A stretch of DNA of 57,613 nt from Spirochaetaceae bacterium (GTDB lineage: Bacteria; Spirochaetota; Spirochaetia; Treponematales; Rectinemataceae). The stretch lies in contig JANXYQ010000133.1 of NCBI GenBank assembly GCA_025355995.1, positions 1 to 57,613 on the forward strand. The letters run 5' to 3'. The notes beneath the pieces are model-generated. The model saw only the letters and a list, made by a program, of their open reading frames with translations. It was not told the origin of the DNA and did not search any database. Positions 34,411-43,197 of the stretch are shown here, piece by piece; positions within the stretch are counted from its first letter, which is position 1; each line of letters begins with the position of its first letter. Made by a program: the position numbers and the translations under genes.

Positions 34411-35907
34411 ATGCCCCTCGTATGCATGTCGCTGACCGCGAGGACGATCGCCGAGAACCTCGCGGCGCTCGAGCGGTATCGCGGCAAGATAGACATAGTC
34501 GAGCTCCGGGCCGATCTCCTCGACCCCTCGGAGGCCTTCGCCGTCCGGGATTTCCCGGTTCTCGCCGGCCTGCCCTGCATCCTCGCGGTCCGTCGGAAAT
34601 GCGACGGCGGAGGCTTCGTGGACGGGGAGGGCCAGCGGCTCGTCATGCTGGCCAAGGCCATCGCGTACGCCCGTCCCGACCAAAGCGACAACTACGCCTA
34701 CGTGGATCTCGAATGCGATTTCCGCGTCCCCTCCATCGAAGAGGCCTGCCACACCTTCGGCACCCGGATCATCCGCTCACTGCACGACGTCGCCGGCATG
34801 CCCTCCGATCTCGGCGAAGCCTGGGCGGAGCTCGCCGCCGAGCCTGGAGAGATTCCCAAGCTCGCCGTGACGCCTCGCGGGGCCGGCGATTTCGCCAGGC
34901 TTTTCTCCTGGGCCTCGGCCTTGCCGGCGAGCGAGCGGATCATCGTCGGCATGGGCGAGTACGGGATGCCGAGCCGCGTGCTCGCCGAGCGTGTCGGCTC
35001 CTGCATCGCCTATACGAGCGCCCTGCGAGCCGGCCTCCAGGGGGCCGCGCCCGGCCACCTCGATCCCGTAGCGCTAGAGGAGACCTACCGCTTCCGGAAG
35101 CTCGACCGCGATACGACGGTCTATGCCCTCGGCGGCGGGACCAACGTGCTCGCCTCCAAGACGCCCTTGCTCCATAACGCCGCCTTCGAGTCGGCGGGCA
35201 TGAATTCGGTATTCGTCCCCATGCCCACGGGCGACGTCGCCGCCTTCCTCATGGCGCTCGAGGCCACCCGAGCCATGGGGGCGGCGATCGCCGTACCCCT
35301 TAAAGAGGCCCTCCTCCCCTACCTCACACGGCGGTCGCCGGAAGTGGACGACATCGGCGCCTGCAATACCCTCGTGCGCGAGGATACCGGCTGGACCGGC
35401 TACAACACGGACGCCGAAGGCTTCGAGCGCGCCCTGCTCGAGTTCATGGGGACTGCGGACCTCCGCGGCCTGCGCGCTACCCTCGTCGGATCGGGGGGGG
35501 TCGCCAAGGCCATCGCCCACGTGCTCGCCCGGCTCGGCGTGAGCGCGGTCATCCTCAATAGGACGGTCTCCCGGGCGCGAGTCCTCGCGCAGCGCTACGG
35601 CTTCGCCTACGGCCCCTGCACCGAGCATTCCACCGAGCTCGTCGCCGACCACTCCGACATCGTGATACAGGCTACCACCGTCGGGATGGAGGGAGAGCGA
35701 CAGAGCGACCCCCTCGACTGGTACGATTTCTCCGGCCGGGAGGCGGTATTCGACCTCATCTACAGGCCGGAGCGCAGCATTCTCCTGGAGCGCGCGCAGA
35801 CCGCGGGCTGCAGGACGACGAACGGTTGGAAGATGCTCCGCTACCAGTCGGCGGCGCAATTCGCGCTCTGGACCGGCCGCGAGCCGCCGGCCACGTATTT
35901 TTCCTAA
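34411..35907 (+). CDS. aroDE: Bifunctional 3-dehydroquinate dehydratase / shikimate dehydrogenase
   Basis: A 498-residue fusion of shikimate-pathway steps 3 and 4, cytoplasmic. Residues 1-225 are a type I dehydroquinase with His125 (SLHDV) and the Schiff-base Lys150 (EIPKLAVTPR). Residues 235-490 are shikimate dehydrogenase: SKTPLLHN (249-256), catalytic Lys298 (VPLKEAL), GYNTDAEGF (330-338) and the NADP-binding VGSGGVAKAI. This AroD-AroE order is known from plants, chlamydiae and some spirochaetes. AGGAGG precedes the ATG. Era follows 9 bases downstream. Confidence 0.95.
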   Translation: MPLVCMSLTARTIAENLAALERYRGKIDIVELRADLLDPSEAFAVRDFPVLAGLPCILAVRRKCDGGGFVDGEGQRLVMLAKAIAYARPDQSDNYAYVDLECDFRVPSIEEACHTFGTRIIRSLHDVAGMPSDLGEAWAELAAEPGEIPKLAVTPRGAGDFARLFSWASALPASERIIVGMGEYGMPSRVLAERVGSCIAYTSALRAGLQGAAPGHLDPVALEETYRFRKLDRDTTVYALGGGTNVLASKTPLLHNAAFESAGMNSVFVPMPTGDVAAFLMALEATRAMGAAIAVPLKEALLPYLTRRSPEVDDIGACNTLVREDTGWTGYNTDAEGFERALLEFMGTADLRGLRATLVGSGGVAKAIAHVLARLGVSAVILNRTVSRARVLAQRYGFAYGPCTEHSTELVADHSDIVIQATTVGMEGERQSDPLDWYDFSGREAVFDLIYRPERSILLERAQTAGCRTTNGWKMLRYQSAAQFALWTGREPPATYFS

Positions 35908-35916
35908 AAGGTAGCC

Positions 35917-36792
35917 ATGCCCAAATCAGCCTTCGTCGCGATCGCCGGCCGCCCCTCCGCCGGGAAGTCCACACTCGTCAACGCGCTCATCGGCGAAAAG
36001 GTATCGATCGTATCCCCCGTGCCCCAGACCACCCGCAACTCGGTCAGGGGCATCGTCAACAAGAGCGAGGGACAGCTCGTCTTCCTGGATACGCCGGGCT
36101 TCCACATCTCGGAGAAGAAGCTGAACCTCCGCCTCCGCAGCGTGTCCACCGAGGCCTTCGGCGACGCCGACATCGTGCTCTATCTCGTCGACGCGACGAG
36201 GAAGCCCGGGGACGAGGAGGTAGCGGTAGCCGCCGCCCTCTTCCACGCCACCGATCGCCTGGTCGCCGCCATCAACAAGATAGACTCCCCGGAAGCCGAC
36301 CCCGACAGGGCCCTGCTTTTCATCACGGGAAAATTCCCACAGGCCAAGGTCTTCGAGATTTCGGCCCTGACCGGCGCCGGCCTGCCCGAGCTCCTCGCCG
36401 CCCTCTTCGCGAAGGCCCCGGACGGCCCGGCCTGGTACCCGGAGGAATACTACACCGACCAGGAGCCCGTCTTCCGGATCGCGGAGATCATCCGCGAGAA
36501 AATCTTCCTCCATACGCGGGACGAGATGCCCCACGCCGTCTACGTCTCCTACGAGGACTCCTCGCGCGGCGCCGACGACAGCCTCCTCGCCCAGTACGAT
36601 CTCGTCGTCGAGCGGGAGTCCCAGAAGGGCATACTTATAGGCAAGGGCGGATCCATGATCAAGCGGATCCGGGAAGAGGCCGAGAAGGACCTGGCCGATA
36701 TTTTCGACTACGAGGTGAGGCTGAAGCTCTCCGTGCGCGTCGACCCGGACTGGAAGAAGAACGACAAGACCCTGGACAAGCTCATCTATTGA
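35917..36792 (+). CDS. era: GTPase Era
   Basis: A 291-residue GTPase that binds the 3' end of 16S rRNA in 30S assembly, full length. G1 is GRPSAGKST (11-19), where most Era proteins have GRPNVGKS, then TTR (G2), DTPG (G3), NKID (G4) and SAL (G5). The C-terminal KH domain carries ESQKGILIGKGGSMIKRI. Identity is sure. The SA in place of NV in G1 is a mild variant. Its 3' end faces the SagB-like gene with a 10-base gap. Confidence 0.95.
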   Translation: MPKSAFVAIAGRPSAGKSTLVNALIGEKVSIVSPVPQTTRNSVRGIVNKSEGQLVFLDTPGFHISEKKLNLRLRSVSTEAFGDADIVLYLVDATRKPGDEEVAVAAALFHATDRLVAAINKIDSPEADPDRALLFITGKFPQAKVFEISALTGAGLPELLAALFAKAPDGPAWYPEEYYTDQEPVFRIAEIIREKIFLHTRDEMPHAVYVSYEDSSRGADDSLLAQYDLVVERESQKGILIGKGGSMIKRIREEAEKDLADIFDYEVRLKLSVRVDPDWKKNDKTLDKLIY

Positions 36793-36802
36793 GCTCGCCT
36801 AC

Positions 36803-37552
36803 TCACACCGCCTTCCCGACAGGGGCCATGTACAGGGCGAATTCCTCGACGCCGTCGATTCCGAGGAAATCATCCATCTTCCCCTGATGGTATGCCCCGA
36901 CCCCGCAGGTCCCGCAGCCGATAGCCTCGCAGGCGAGGTAGAGGTTCTGGCATACGTGGCCGACGTCGATCGCGATGATCTTCGCGGAGGCGCAGGAGTA
37001 GCGCCACTCCATCCTGTAGGGGACCGTAGTCCAGATGAAATAGGCGGCCGCGCCCATAAGCTGGCCATCGGTGGCTGCGTCGAGCTCCTCGGCCATGCCC
37101 TCGACAAAGGCCCGCTCGAGATAGAGCTTGTGCTCGATCGGGAGGTAGCGGTAGAGGCCCTTGGCCACGCCCTCCACGCGATCGACGAAGATATAGGTCT
37201 CGAAGGAGTGCCTGGCCCCGCCCGAGGGCACGGTTCGGAACGAGTGCGCTTCCAGGCGCTTCTTCATGCCCTGCGTCGAGTGGAGGAGAAAGGACAATTC
37301 CTCGAGGGAGAGCGGATCCTCCCGGAATTTGCGCCGGCTCCGTCTGTTGGCGATCGCCTCGGCGACGGATAGGCCCGGGATCGCCCAGGCATCCTTCGGA
37401 ACGAGGTCGACGATCGCGCCTCTCGGGTCGTAGGGCTTCTCCTGCGGGGGCACGGGGACTTTCCGGGCTTGGTCGGTCTTGTCGAAATCCACCGCAGCCC
37501 AATTGGGCTTCAGGAACTCGCGATCCGCCAAGGCCTTACTCTTCTCGTCCAT
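36803..37552 (-). CDS. SagB/ThcOx-family nitroreductase-fold oxidoreductase
   Basis: A 249-residue flavoprotein of the SagB/ThcOx branch. Typical motifs are SVAEAIANRRSRRKF, LSLEELSFLLHSTQG, RTVPSGGARHSFETYI, LYRYLPIEHKL and the C-terminal GCGTCGVGAYHQGKMDDFLGI. Some relatives oxidise azolines in thiazole/oxazole peptides, but no cyclodehydratase (YcaO) or precursor is nearby, so this is more likely a stand-alone FMN reductase. It diverges from the ABC operon across 334 bases. Confidence 0.9.
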   Translation of the reverse strand: MDEKSKALADREFLKPNWAAVDFDKTDQARKVPVPPQEKPYDPRGAIVDLVPKDAWAIPGLSVAEAIANRRSRRKFREDPLSLEELSFLLHSTQGMKKRLEAHSFRTVPSGGARHSFETYIFVDRVEGVAKGLYRYLPIEHKLYLERAFVEGMAEELDAATDGQLMGAAAYFIWTTVPYRMEWRYSCASAKIIAIDVGHVCQNLYLACEAIGCGTCGVGAYHQGKMDDFLGIDGVEEFALYMAPVGKAV

Positions 37553-37691
37553 TTCTTACCCCCCGATTTCTCTTTTACCTAGTATAGCGGCCATCGCGCC
37601 GCCCGCGCCATCTCCGATCCCTGTTGACGCTCGGCCTCGACTTCCGTATCTTAACTCTCGCATAGCTGCCTAATCAGGCTAATTCGGGGCA

Positions 37692-37725
37692 GGCCGACTT
37701 CGTCGGCCAACCAGCGTAGCTGGTT
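37692..37725. repeat. Back-to-back perfect hairpins (7-bp stems, 3-base loops)
   Basis: GGCCGAC-TTC-GTCGGCC (37692-37708) is followed without a gap by AACCAGC-GTA-GCTGGTT (37709-37725). Both stems are perfect. The arrangement resembles the pair of short inverted repeats at 1570-1596. Because the flanking genes diverge, a terminator role for either is unlikely, and a repetitive-extragenic-palindrome type element is a better guess. Confidence 0.7.
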
Positions 37726-37776
37726 TAAGCCCGTGGGCCGTTCGCGGATGATATCCGGATCGGGCCTTTCGGCTGA

Positions 37777-37806
37777 TTTACGAGGCGAGCGTATGAGGTA
37801 CATAAT
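37777..37806 (+). promoter_or_regulatory. Candidate promoter for the ABC/LolA/beta-barrel operon
   Basis: TTTACG, 18 bases, CATAAT, about 80 bases before the first gene. It has four of six matches in -35 and five of six in -10 with a long spacer, so it is a candidate only. Confidence 0.35.
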
Positions 37807-37886
37807 GCCCGCGCTAGAATTCCCCACAACCTCCTACGCCTCCTCTCCGCGATCGCCCGCACCGGGACGACGACGAAGGAGGGATC

Positions 37887-38588
37887 ATGAACATGACCAT
37901 GGCTCAGGGCAAGAACGGAATCCGGATCCGAGGCCTACGTAAGGACTACAAGCTAGGATCGACCCTAGTGAGCGCCCTCAAGGGCATCGACCTCGACATC
38001 GAGTCGGGTTCTTTCGTCTGCGTCGCGGGGCCATCCGGCTCGGGCAAGACGACCTTGCTCAACATGATCGGCCTTATCGACGCCCCTACGTCGGGCATCG
38101 TGAGCGTCGCCGGGGAGGACATCCAGTCGATGCCCGAACGGGCCACGACTCGCTTCCGCTCCCGCACCCTCGGCTTCATCTTCCAGTCCTTCAACCTCCT
38201 TCCGGTGCTCAACGTCTACGAGAACATCCGCCTGCCGCTGATCCTGCACCGCGACCTCTCCAAGGAGGAGAAGCACGAGCGCGTCATGGAGCTAGCGGAG
38301 TCGGTGGGGCTCGCGGGCCATCTCCGGCATAAGCCCGCGGAGCTCTCGGGGGGGCAGCGCCAGCGCGTCGCCATCGCCCGCGCCCTCGTGACCCATCCTC
38401 TCGTCGTGCTCGCGGACGAGCCTACCGCCAACCTGGACTCGGCGACCGGCAATGAGGTCCTCGAGCTCATGGAGGAGATAAACGAGGCGCGCGGGACGAC
38501 CTTCATATTCTCGTCCCACGACCCGTCGATAATGAGCCGTGCCGGCCGCGTAGTCCGCCTCCACGACGGGCGCATCGAGGCAGCCTGA
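37887..38588 (+). CDS. ABC transporter ATP-binding protein, MacB/LolD type
   Basis: A 233-residue ATPase of the LolD/MacB/FtsE cluster. Walker A is GPSGSGKTT, the Q-loop region is FIFQSFNLLPVLNVYENI, the signature is LSGGQRQRVAIARAL, Walker B is VVLADEPTANLD, and the H-loop is FSSHD. This group powers mechanotransmission rather than classic transport, pairing with FtsX-type permeases. It is the first of five same-strand genes, and its TGA overlaps the next ATG (TGATG). Confidence 0.94.
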   Translation: MNMTMAQGKNGIRIRGLRKDYKLGSTLVSALKGIDLDIESGSFVCVAGPSGSGKTTLLNMIGLIDAPTSGIVSVAGEDIQSMPERATTRFRSRTLGFIFQSFNLLPVLNVYENIRLPLILHRDLSKEEKHERVMELAESVGLAGHLRHKPAELSGGQRQRVAIARALVTHPLVVLADEPTANLDSATGNEVLELMEEINEARGTTFIFSSHDPSIMSRAGRVVRLHDGRIEAA

Positions 38589-39850
38589 TGGAACGCCTCG
38601 GACTCTGCCTGAAAAACCTCGGCCGCCATGGCTGGCGGACCCGCGTCATCCTGCTGATCGCCATGTTCGGCGCCTTCCTCTCCTTCGTATCCGAGAACGT
38701 CATCGAGGACGTTTCGAGGAAGCAATCCGACATGTTCGGCCGAGCCTCCACCGGGCACTTCCGGATCCTCTCCTCCAAAATCGAGACGGCGAATACCTTC
38801 GGCTACTACCAATACAAGCCCGAGGAGATGCTGAAGCCCGACGAGATAGCCTCGGTGAAGGCTTTCCTCGGGGGCCTCCCCGAAGTTACTGGCGCCCGCG
38901 AGCGCATCGTCTTCGGGGGCATCTTCTACGGCGATAACGACAAGGAGCACGGCTACAACGGCATCGCCATGGACATGTCGACCTACGACCGCGACTTCAC
39001 CGACCTGTACTACGCGAAGGGCCAGAAGGTCGCGGCCGGCGAGTCCGGCGCCTGCGCCGCGAGCTGGTACGAATTCGAAAGGGATAAGATCGTCGACGTA
39101 GGTTCCAGCTACGTCTTCCTCCTGCCCAACCGCGAAGGCGAGTTCGTCGATCGCCTCATATCGGTGAAGGGCGGAATCGACTTTCGCACGATGCCCAAGA
39201 AGACCATGGGACTCTCCGCCATGTACTTCGATCTGGACGGATTCCGCGCGGCTGTCGGCTATAAGGACGCCCTCGCGTCGGAGGTAGTCGGATTCCTCGC
39301 CGACGCGCGAACCGCGGACAAGGTGCTCCCGCGAATTTCCGCGTACCTGGCCAAGGACCATCCCCGGCTCAAGGTCGTATCCTGGCAGGAATACGCCCCG
39401 ATCATGGCCGAGATCGTCATCGGCTTCGACGCCATGATGAAGGCGGTCGAGTTCATCCTGATCCTCATCTGCGTGCTCCTCGTCGTGAAGTTGACCACGT
39501 TCTCCATCATCGAGCGCTACAGCGAGATCGGGACCATGCGGGCCCTCGGCTTCACGAGGGCGGACATCACCCTTCAATTCGCCCTCGAGGGCTTCCTCGT
39601 AATAGCGGCCGGGACGACGGCCGGCTTCCTACTCGGCGCCCTCCTCATCTCGCTCCTTCACGCGTCGGGGGTAACGAACAGCCTGACTTTCTTCGAATAC
39701 GTCATCGGGGACGGCTTCAGGCCCAGCCTGCACGCGAGCAAGATCGCCGCGGTAACGGCCGTCTTCGCGGCGGTCGCCGTGCTCGCGCCCCTGTTCCCCG
39801 CGATCCGCGGGGGCAGGCTCTCGATCCTCTCCACCCTGGAAAAGAGGTGA
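38588..39850 (+). CDS. FtsX-family ABC permease (LolC/E-like), first copy
   Basis: A 420-residue permease with one helix near the N-terminus (about 15-37), a large periplasmic domain (about 40-275) and three C-terminal helices that include the FtsX motif (SIIERYSEIGTMRALGFTRADI). This is the MacB/LolC topology. It overlaps the ATPase gene by one base, and the next permease start overlaps its stop. It probably forms a heterodimer with that permease. Confidence 0.92.
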   Translation: MERLGLCLKNLGRHGWRTRVILLIAMFGAFLSFVSENVIEDVSRKQSDMFGRASTGHFRILSSKIETANTFGYYQYKPEEMLKPDEIASVKAFLGGLPEVTGARERIVFGGIFYGDNDKEHGYNGIAMDMSTYDRDFTDLYYAKGQKVAAGESGACAASWYEFERDKIVDVGSSYVFLLPNREGEFVDRLISVKGGIDFRTMPKKTMGLSAMYFDLDGFRAAVGYKDALASEVVGFLADARTADKVLPRISAYLAKDHPRLKVVSWQEYAPIMAEIVIGFDAMMKAVEFILILICVLLVVKLTTFSIIERYSEIGTMRALGFTRADITLQFALEGFLVIAAGTTAGFLLGALLISLLHASGVTNSLTFFEYVIGDGFRPSLHASKIAAVTAVFAAVAVLAPLFPAIRGGRLSILSTLEKR

Positions 39851-39855
39851 TCGCC

Positions 39856-41073
39856 ATGGAACTACTGCGCTATCTACTGACCAATATCGTCAAGCGGCCC
39901 ATGCGTACGGCCTTCATCGTGGCGGCCGGCGTCATGAGCTCGGTGGTCCTCGTGTTCGCCTTCTCGCTCGGAGCCCGCGTCACGCAGCACATCGCCGCCG
40001 ACACCATAGCGAAATGGACCGGGCACTTGTGGGTATCGACCGCGAGCGATTTCACGTTCAAGGAAGAGCGTTCCGCCGATTACGCCCGCGAGGCCAAGGC
40101 CGTTCACGACTACCTCGCCGCCGATCCGAACGCCGCGACCGTCGTACCCTGGCTGCTGAGCTACTGCGAGATGCAGGCAGGAACCAAGCGGGAATTCGTC
40201 CAGATCCAGGCTACCGACTTCGACCTCGACAAGCCCTTCCGGGACAACACCGAGCTAGTTTCAGGATCCTACCCTGCCGCGGGCGAGGACTTCGGCATCA
40301 TCGTGTCCAAGAGCGTCGCCGACAAGAACGCCCTCAAGGTAGGCGACAGCGTCATGCTGTTCATCTCCTCGGCCTTCGGCGCCCGGAACGCGATGGACTT
40401 CGTCGTGACGGGAATCGTGAATGCGTCGGCGCCCTGGTACGAATCGATGATCGGCATGCGAGCCGTCGACTACCTGTCCATGTCCGAGCTGAGCGGCCTC
40501 TCGCCCTTCTACAAGGTCTACGTCAAGGACGAGTCTAAAATCCCCTCGATGGTGGCGGCGCTCGCGAGGCTCGCCCCGGATTTCGTCGTCAAGGGCTATC
40601 ACGATGATAAATTCGTGCAGTTCCTACTCTCGCTGGGAACCAGCAACATCGCGATGTTCGGCTCGATGGCGATGATCATCTTCCTCGCCCTGCTGATCGG
40701 CATCAACTCGATAATCCTGACCAATATCTTCGATCGCAGGGACGAGATCGGCACCCTGCGCGCGCTGGGATTCTCCAAGAACACCGTCCGAAACCTGTTC
40801 TTCGGCGAGTCGCTGGTCTCCCTGCTCGCGGGATACGTCATCGGAATGGGGCTCGTAGCCATCATCGGCGCCTACTTCGAGTCGCACGTCGTGCGCCCCC
40901 CCCTCCTCATGCTTCAGTACATGTTCGGGATGACGCGCATGGGGATCGACTTCACGCCCATGTCGGCCTTGATTCCCTTCCTCATCCTCTTCCTCCTCCT
41001 ATTCCTGGCGTCGTACCGCAGGATCGGGCTGGAGGCGGAGAAGCAGGCGGTCACCCAGATGGCGAACCGCTGA
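39856..41073 (+). CDS. FtsX-family ABC permease (LolC/E-like), second copy
   Basis: A 405-residue permease with the same layout: helix about 15-35, periplasmic domain to about 265, then three helices with NIFDRRDEIGTLRALGFSKNTVRNLFF. ATG 39856 is preferred because GAGGTGAT lies 7 bases before it; GTG 39847, overlapping the previous stop (GTGA), is the alternative. The two permeases share topology and the EIGT(M/L)RALGF motif but differ in the periplasmic part, as LolC and LolE do. Confidence 0.9.
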   Translation: MELLRYLLTNIVKRPMRTAFIVAAGVMSSVVLVFAFSLGARVTQHIAADTIAKWTGHLWVSTASDFTFKEERSADYAREAKAVHDYLAADPNAATVVPWLLSYCEMQAGTKREFVQIQATDFDLDKPFRDNTELVSGSYPAAGEDFGIIVSKSVADKNALKVGDSVMLFISSAFGARNAMDFVVTGIVNASAPWYESMIGMRAVDYLSMSELSGLSPFYKVYVKDESKIPSMVAALARLAPDFVVKGYHDDKFVQFLLSLGTSNIAMFGSMAMIIFLALLIGINSIILTNIFDRRDEIGTLRALGFSKNTVRNLFFGESLVSLLAGYVIGMGLVAIIGAYFESHVVRPPLLMLQYMFGMTRMGIDFTPMSALIPFLILFLLLFLASYRRIGLEAEKQAVTQMANR

Positions 41074-41098
41074 CGACGCTCGTATTATCGGAGGAACC

Positions 41099-41878
41099 AT
41101 GAAACGGATCGCGCTCGCTACGCTCGCCACCCTATGCCTCGCCCCCGCGGCGCTCGCCGCCGAGACCAAGGCCGAGGCATTTCCCGGAGGGGACATCGCC
41201 GCCTATATCGACTCGGTCGACGCGGCCTTGCTTCCCGTCAATTGCAAGGCCCGCATGGCCATTGTCGATACCTACTCCAGCGGCGACGACCGCTCGAGCG
41301 AGGGCTTCTTCATTCGCAAGAACAACCGCGTCGTCTGGGTCGCGACCTCGCCGACCTCGCAGAAGAACTTCGCCCTGCTGCGCGACGAGGATATTTTCTA
41401 CCAGCGCTTCGCGAACACGAACAAGGTCGTCAAGACCTCGGCCACGGCCAACGCCCGCGGCGGAGAGACCTCGAACCTCGACCTCACGCGATTCAACACG
41501 AACCTCGATTATTCCGCGGCCTATATCGGCATGGAGGAGCAGGGCGGGAAGCCCTGCTACCTTTTCGAGCTCAAGGCCAAGAACCGAAAGCTCGCCTACG
41601 GGCTGGTCAGGCTCTGGGTGGATCCGGCGACGCGCATGCCGGTCAAGAAAGCCTTCTATGCAGTCTCCGGCATGATGCTCAAGTACTACGACGTGACGAG
41701 CGTCGAGCTCGCGGGGGGGAGGGCGCGGTCGATCGGGATGAAATACGTCGACGCCCTCAAGCCCGAGGAGACGAGCCTCTTGAGGCTCTTCGACATCACG
41801 CCCCTCGAGAGCGTACCGGCCCAATTCTTCACCAAAGAATACCTGGAATCGGGCCGGCTCTTCCCATACCAATTCTAG
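41099..41878 (+). CDS. LolA-like outer-membrane lipoprotein-sorting protein
   Basis: A 259-residue periplasmic protein with a Sec signal peptide (1-20, cleavage near ALAA). The mature part matches the COG2834-type LolA-like fold: strands such as CKARMAIVDTYSSGD, GFFIRKNNRVVWVATSP and CYLFELKAKNRKLAYGLVRLWVDPATRMPVKKAFY. This family carries acyl chains or lipids in an open beta-sheet pocket. Preceded by GGAGG. Its place between inner-membrane permeases and a beta-barrel suggests that it shuttles substrate across the periplasm. Confidence 0.88.
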   Translation: MKRIALATLATLCLAPAALAAETKAEAFPGGDIAAYIDSVDAALLPVNCKARMAIVDTYSSGDDRSSEGFFIRKNNRVVWVATSPTSQKNFALLRDEDIFYQRFANTNKVVKTSATANARGGETSNLDLTRFNTNLDYSAAYIGMEEQGGKPCYLFELKAKNRKLAYGLVRLWVDPATRMPVKKAFYAVSGMMLKYYDVTSVELAGGRARSIGMKYVDALKPEETSLLRLFDITPLESVPAQFFTKEYLESGRLFPYQF

Positions 41879-41895
41879 CGAAGAAGGATGGCGCG

Positions 41896-43188
41896 ATGAA
41901 ACGAATGACAGCCGTGGCCGCGATCCTCGCCGCCTGCTTATATCCCTCGGCCTCGAGGTGTATCGCCGAGGAGGCGGAACGCCCCTCCTTCTCCCTCGTC
42001 GGCAGCCTCGACCCGCACCTCGCCTATAGCCTCGAGAACCGGGGCTCGGTGTTCTCGAATCCTCTCCTCGGTTCGAGCGCGCCGTTCTCCGACGCGAGCG
42101 CGGGCGGCCTCATCGACGGCAAGCTCACATTCTCGCGCGACTACAGGAGCCTTGGCCTCCTCGACTTCACTTTCCGCGACGACGCGCTGCTCGGCAGCCG
42201 GGACGGATCCACGGTCGAATCGATGGCCTTCACCGTCAACGAGCTCTACGCCGACCTGAACTTCGGCGATCTCCTGTTCCTCCGCCTCGGTAAGCAGCGG
42301 CTTTCCTGGGGGTCCGGCTTCGTGTTCAATCCCTCCGACCCGGTCAACCCGCCCAAGGATCCGACCTCGAGGCGTGCGGTCCGCGAGGGAGTGCCCGCGC
42401 TCAAGGCCGAGGTCATCGCCCTGCCCATATCGCTCATGGCCTTCGCGGTAGTCCACGATTCCTTCGACGAGACGGGCTACGGCGCCAAGCTGTCGACCTC
42501 GACCGTCCCGAATACCGATCTCGCCCTCTCGGGCTACTGGAGCCCGAGCCAATCCTGGACGGCGGCGCTCAACGTATCGACGGCTCCTTTCTACTCCCTT
42601 CCCGGCTGGGACAGCATCCAGGTCTGGCTCGAGGGGAGCTTAAGCGAGGGGGGGCGATACGCCTCCTACGCGGCGGGCCCGCTCGCGGGGTCGGCGGCCG
42701 CGGCGACGGCGGAAGGCCTGCAATACGCACTCCTCGCGGGAGGAAGCGCGAAGGTCCCCCTGGTAAGGACTATCGCGCTCGCGGAGTATTATCATCTTTC
42801 GGACGGCCTGGAGCGAGACGAGCTATCGGCGGTCTATCGCGCCCTCCGGTCGTCTGACGGAGCCGTCCTCGCCGCATCCGCGGCCTGGTTCCCGGAGCTC
42901 GCACGCAGGCCGGGGCGGCAGGCTCGCGACTACGCCTTCGTCTCGCTCGCTCAGCCCTCGATCACCGACTCGGGCGACCCGGTCTTCGACAAGGTCGGAC
43001 TCTCGGCCTCGTGCCTCGTCAACCTCGCCGATGGCTCCTTCTACGCATCGGGGGACCTCGCCCTCACGCACGTGAAGGACTCGTCGGTCGATCTCAGCGC
43101 CAATTGGGCGGATGGCGGGAAGGAGACCGAATTCGGCAACGTCCCCGCCCGGCTCTCGTTCGGCCTGGAGTTGAAGGTCTTTTTCTAG
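41896..43188 (+). CDS. Outer-membrane beta-barrel protein
   Basis: A 430-residue protein with a signal peptide (about 1-24) and then alternating beta strands with aromatic girdles, ending in a C-terminal strand with terminal Phe (LSFGLELKVFF), the sorting signal of outer-membrane barrels. A conserved segment LFLRLGKQRLSWGSGFVFNPSDPVNPPKDP resembles DUF1302-like porins. The substrate is unknown, but gene order suggests that it is the exit or receiving partner of the ABC/LolA-like system. A GAAGGA-type ribosome site lies upstream of the ATG. Confidence 0.88.
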   Translation: MKRMTAVAAILAACLYPSASRCIAEEAERPSFSLVGSLDPHLAYSLENRGSVFSNPLLGSSAPFSDASAGGLIDGKLTFSRDYRSLGLLDFTFRDDALLGSRDGSTVESMAFTVNELYADLNFGDLLFLRLGKQRLSWGSGFVFNPSDPVNPPKDPTSRRAVREGVPALKAEVIALPISLMAFAVVHDSFDETGYGAKLSTSTVPNTDLALSGYWSPSQSWTAALNVSTAPFYSLPGWDSIQVWLEGSLSEGGRYASYAAGPLAGSAAAATAEGLQYALLAGGSAKVPLVRTIALAEYYHLSDGLERDELSAVYRALRSSDGAVLAASAAWFPELARRPGRQARDYAFVSLAQPSITDSGDPVFDKVGLSASCLVNLADGSFYASGDLALTHVKDSSVDLSANWADGGKETEFGNVPARLSFGLELKVFF

Positions 43189-43197
43189 CGCCCGCGC

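Larger units (their letters stand above)
37553..37886. other. 334-base divergent intergenic region with twin hairpins and promoter
   Basis: The region between the SagB-like gene (minus) and the ABC operon (plus) holds two perfect inverted repeats in its middle and a candidate promoter near its right end. AAGGAGG about 5 bases before ATG 37887 is the ribosome site of the ABC ATPase. No small gene or tRNA was seen. Confidence 0.6.

Noticed and set aside
36803-37552. Azoline-peptide biosynthesis cluster around the SagB-like gene
   Set aside because: No YcaO cyclodehydratase, E1-like protein or precursor peptide nearby, so the gene alone does not support a natural-product cluster.
37692-37725. 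Rho-independent terminator
   Set aside because: The flanking genes diverge and neither stem is followed by a U tract, so it is reported as a repeat instead.
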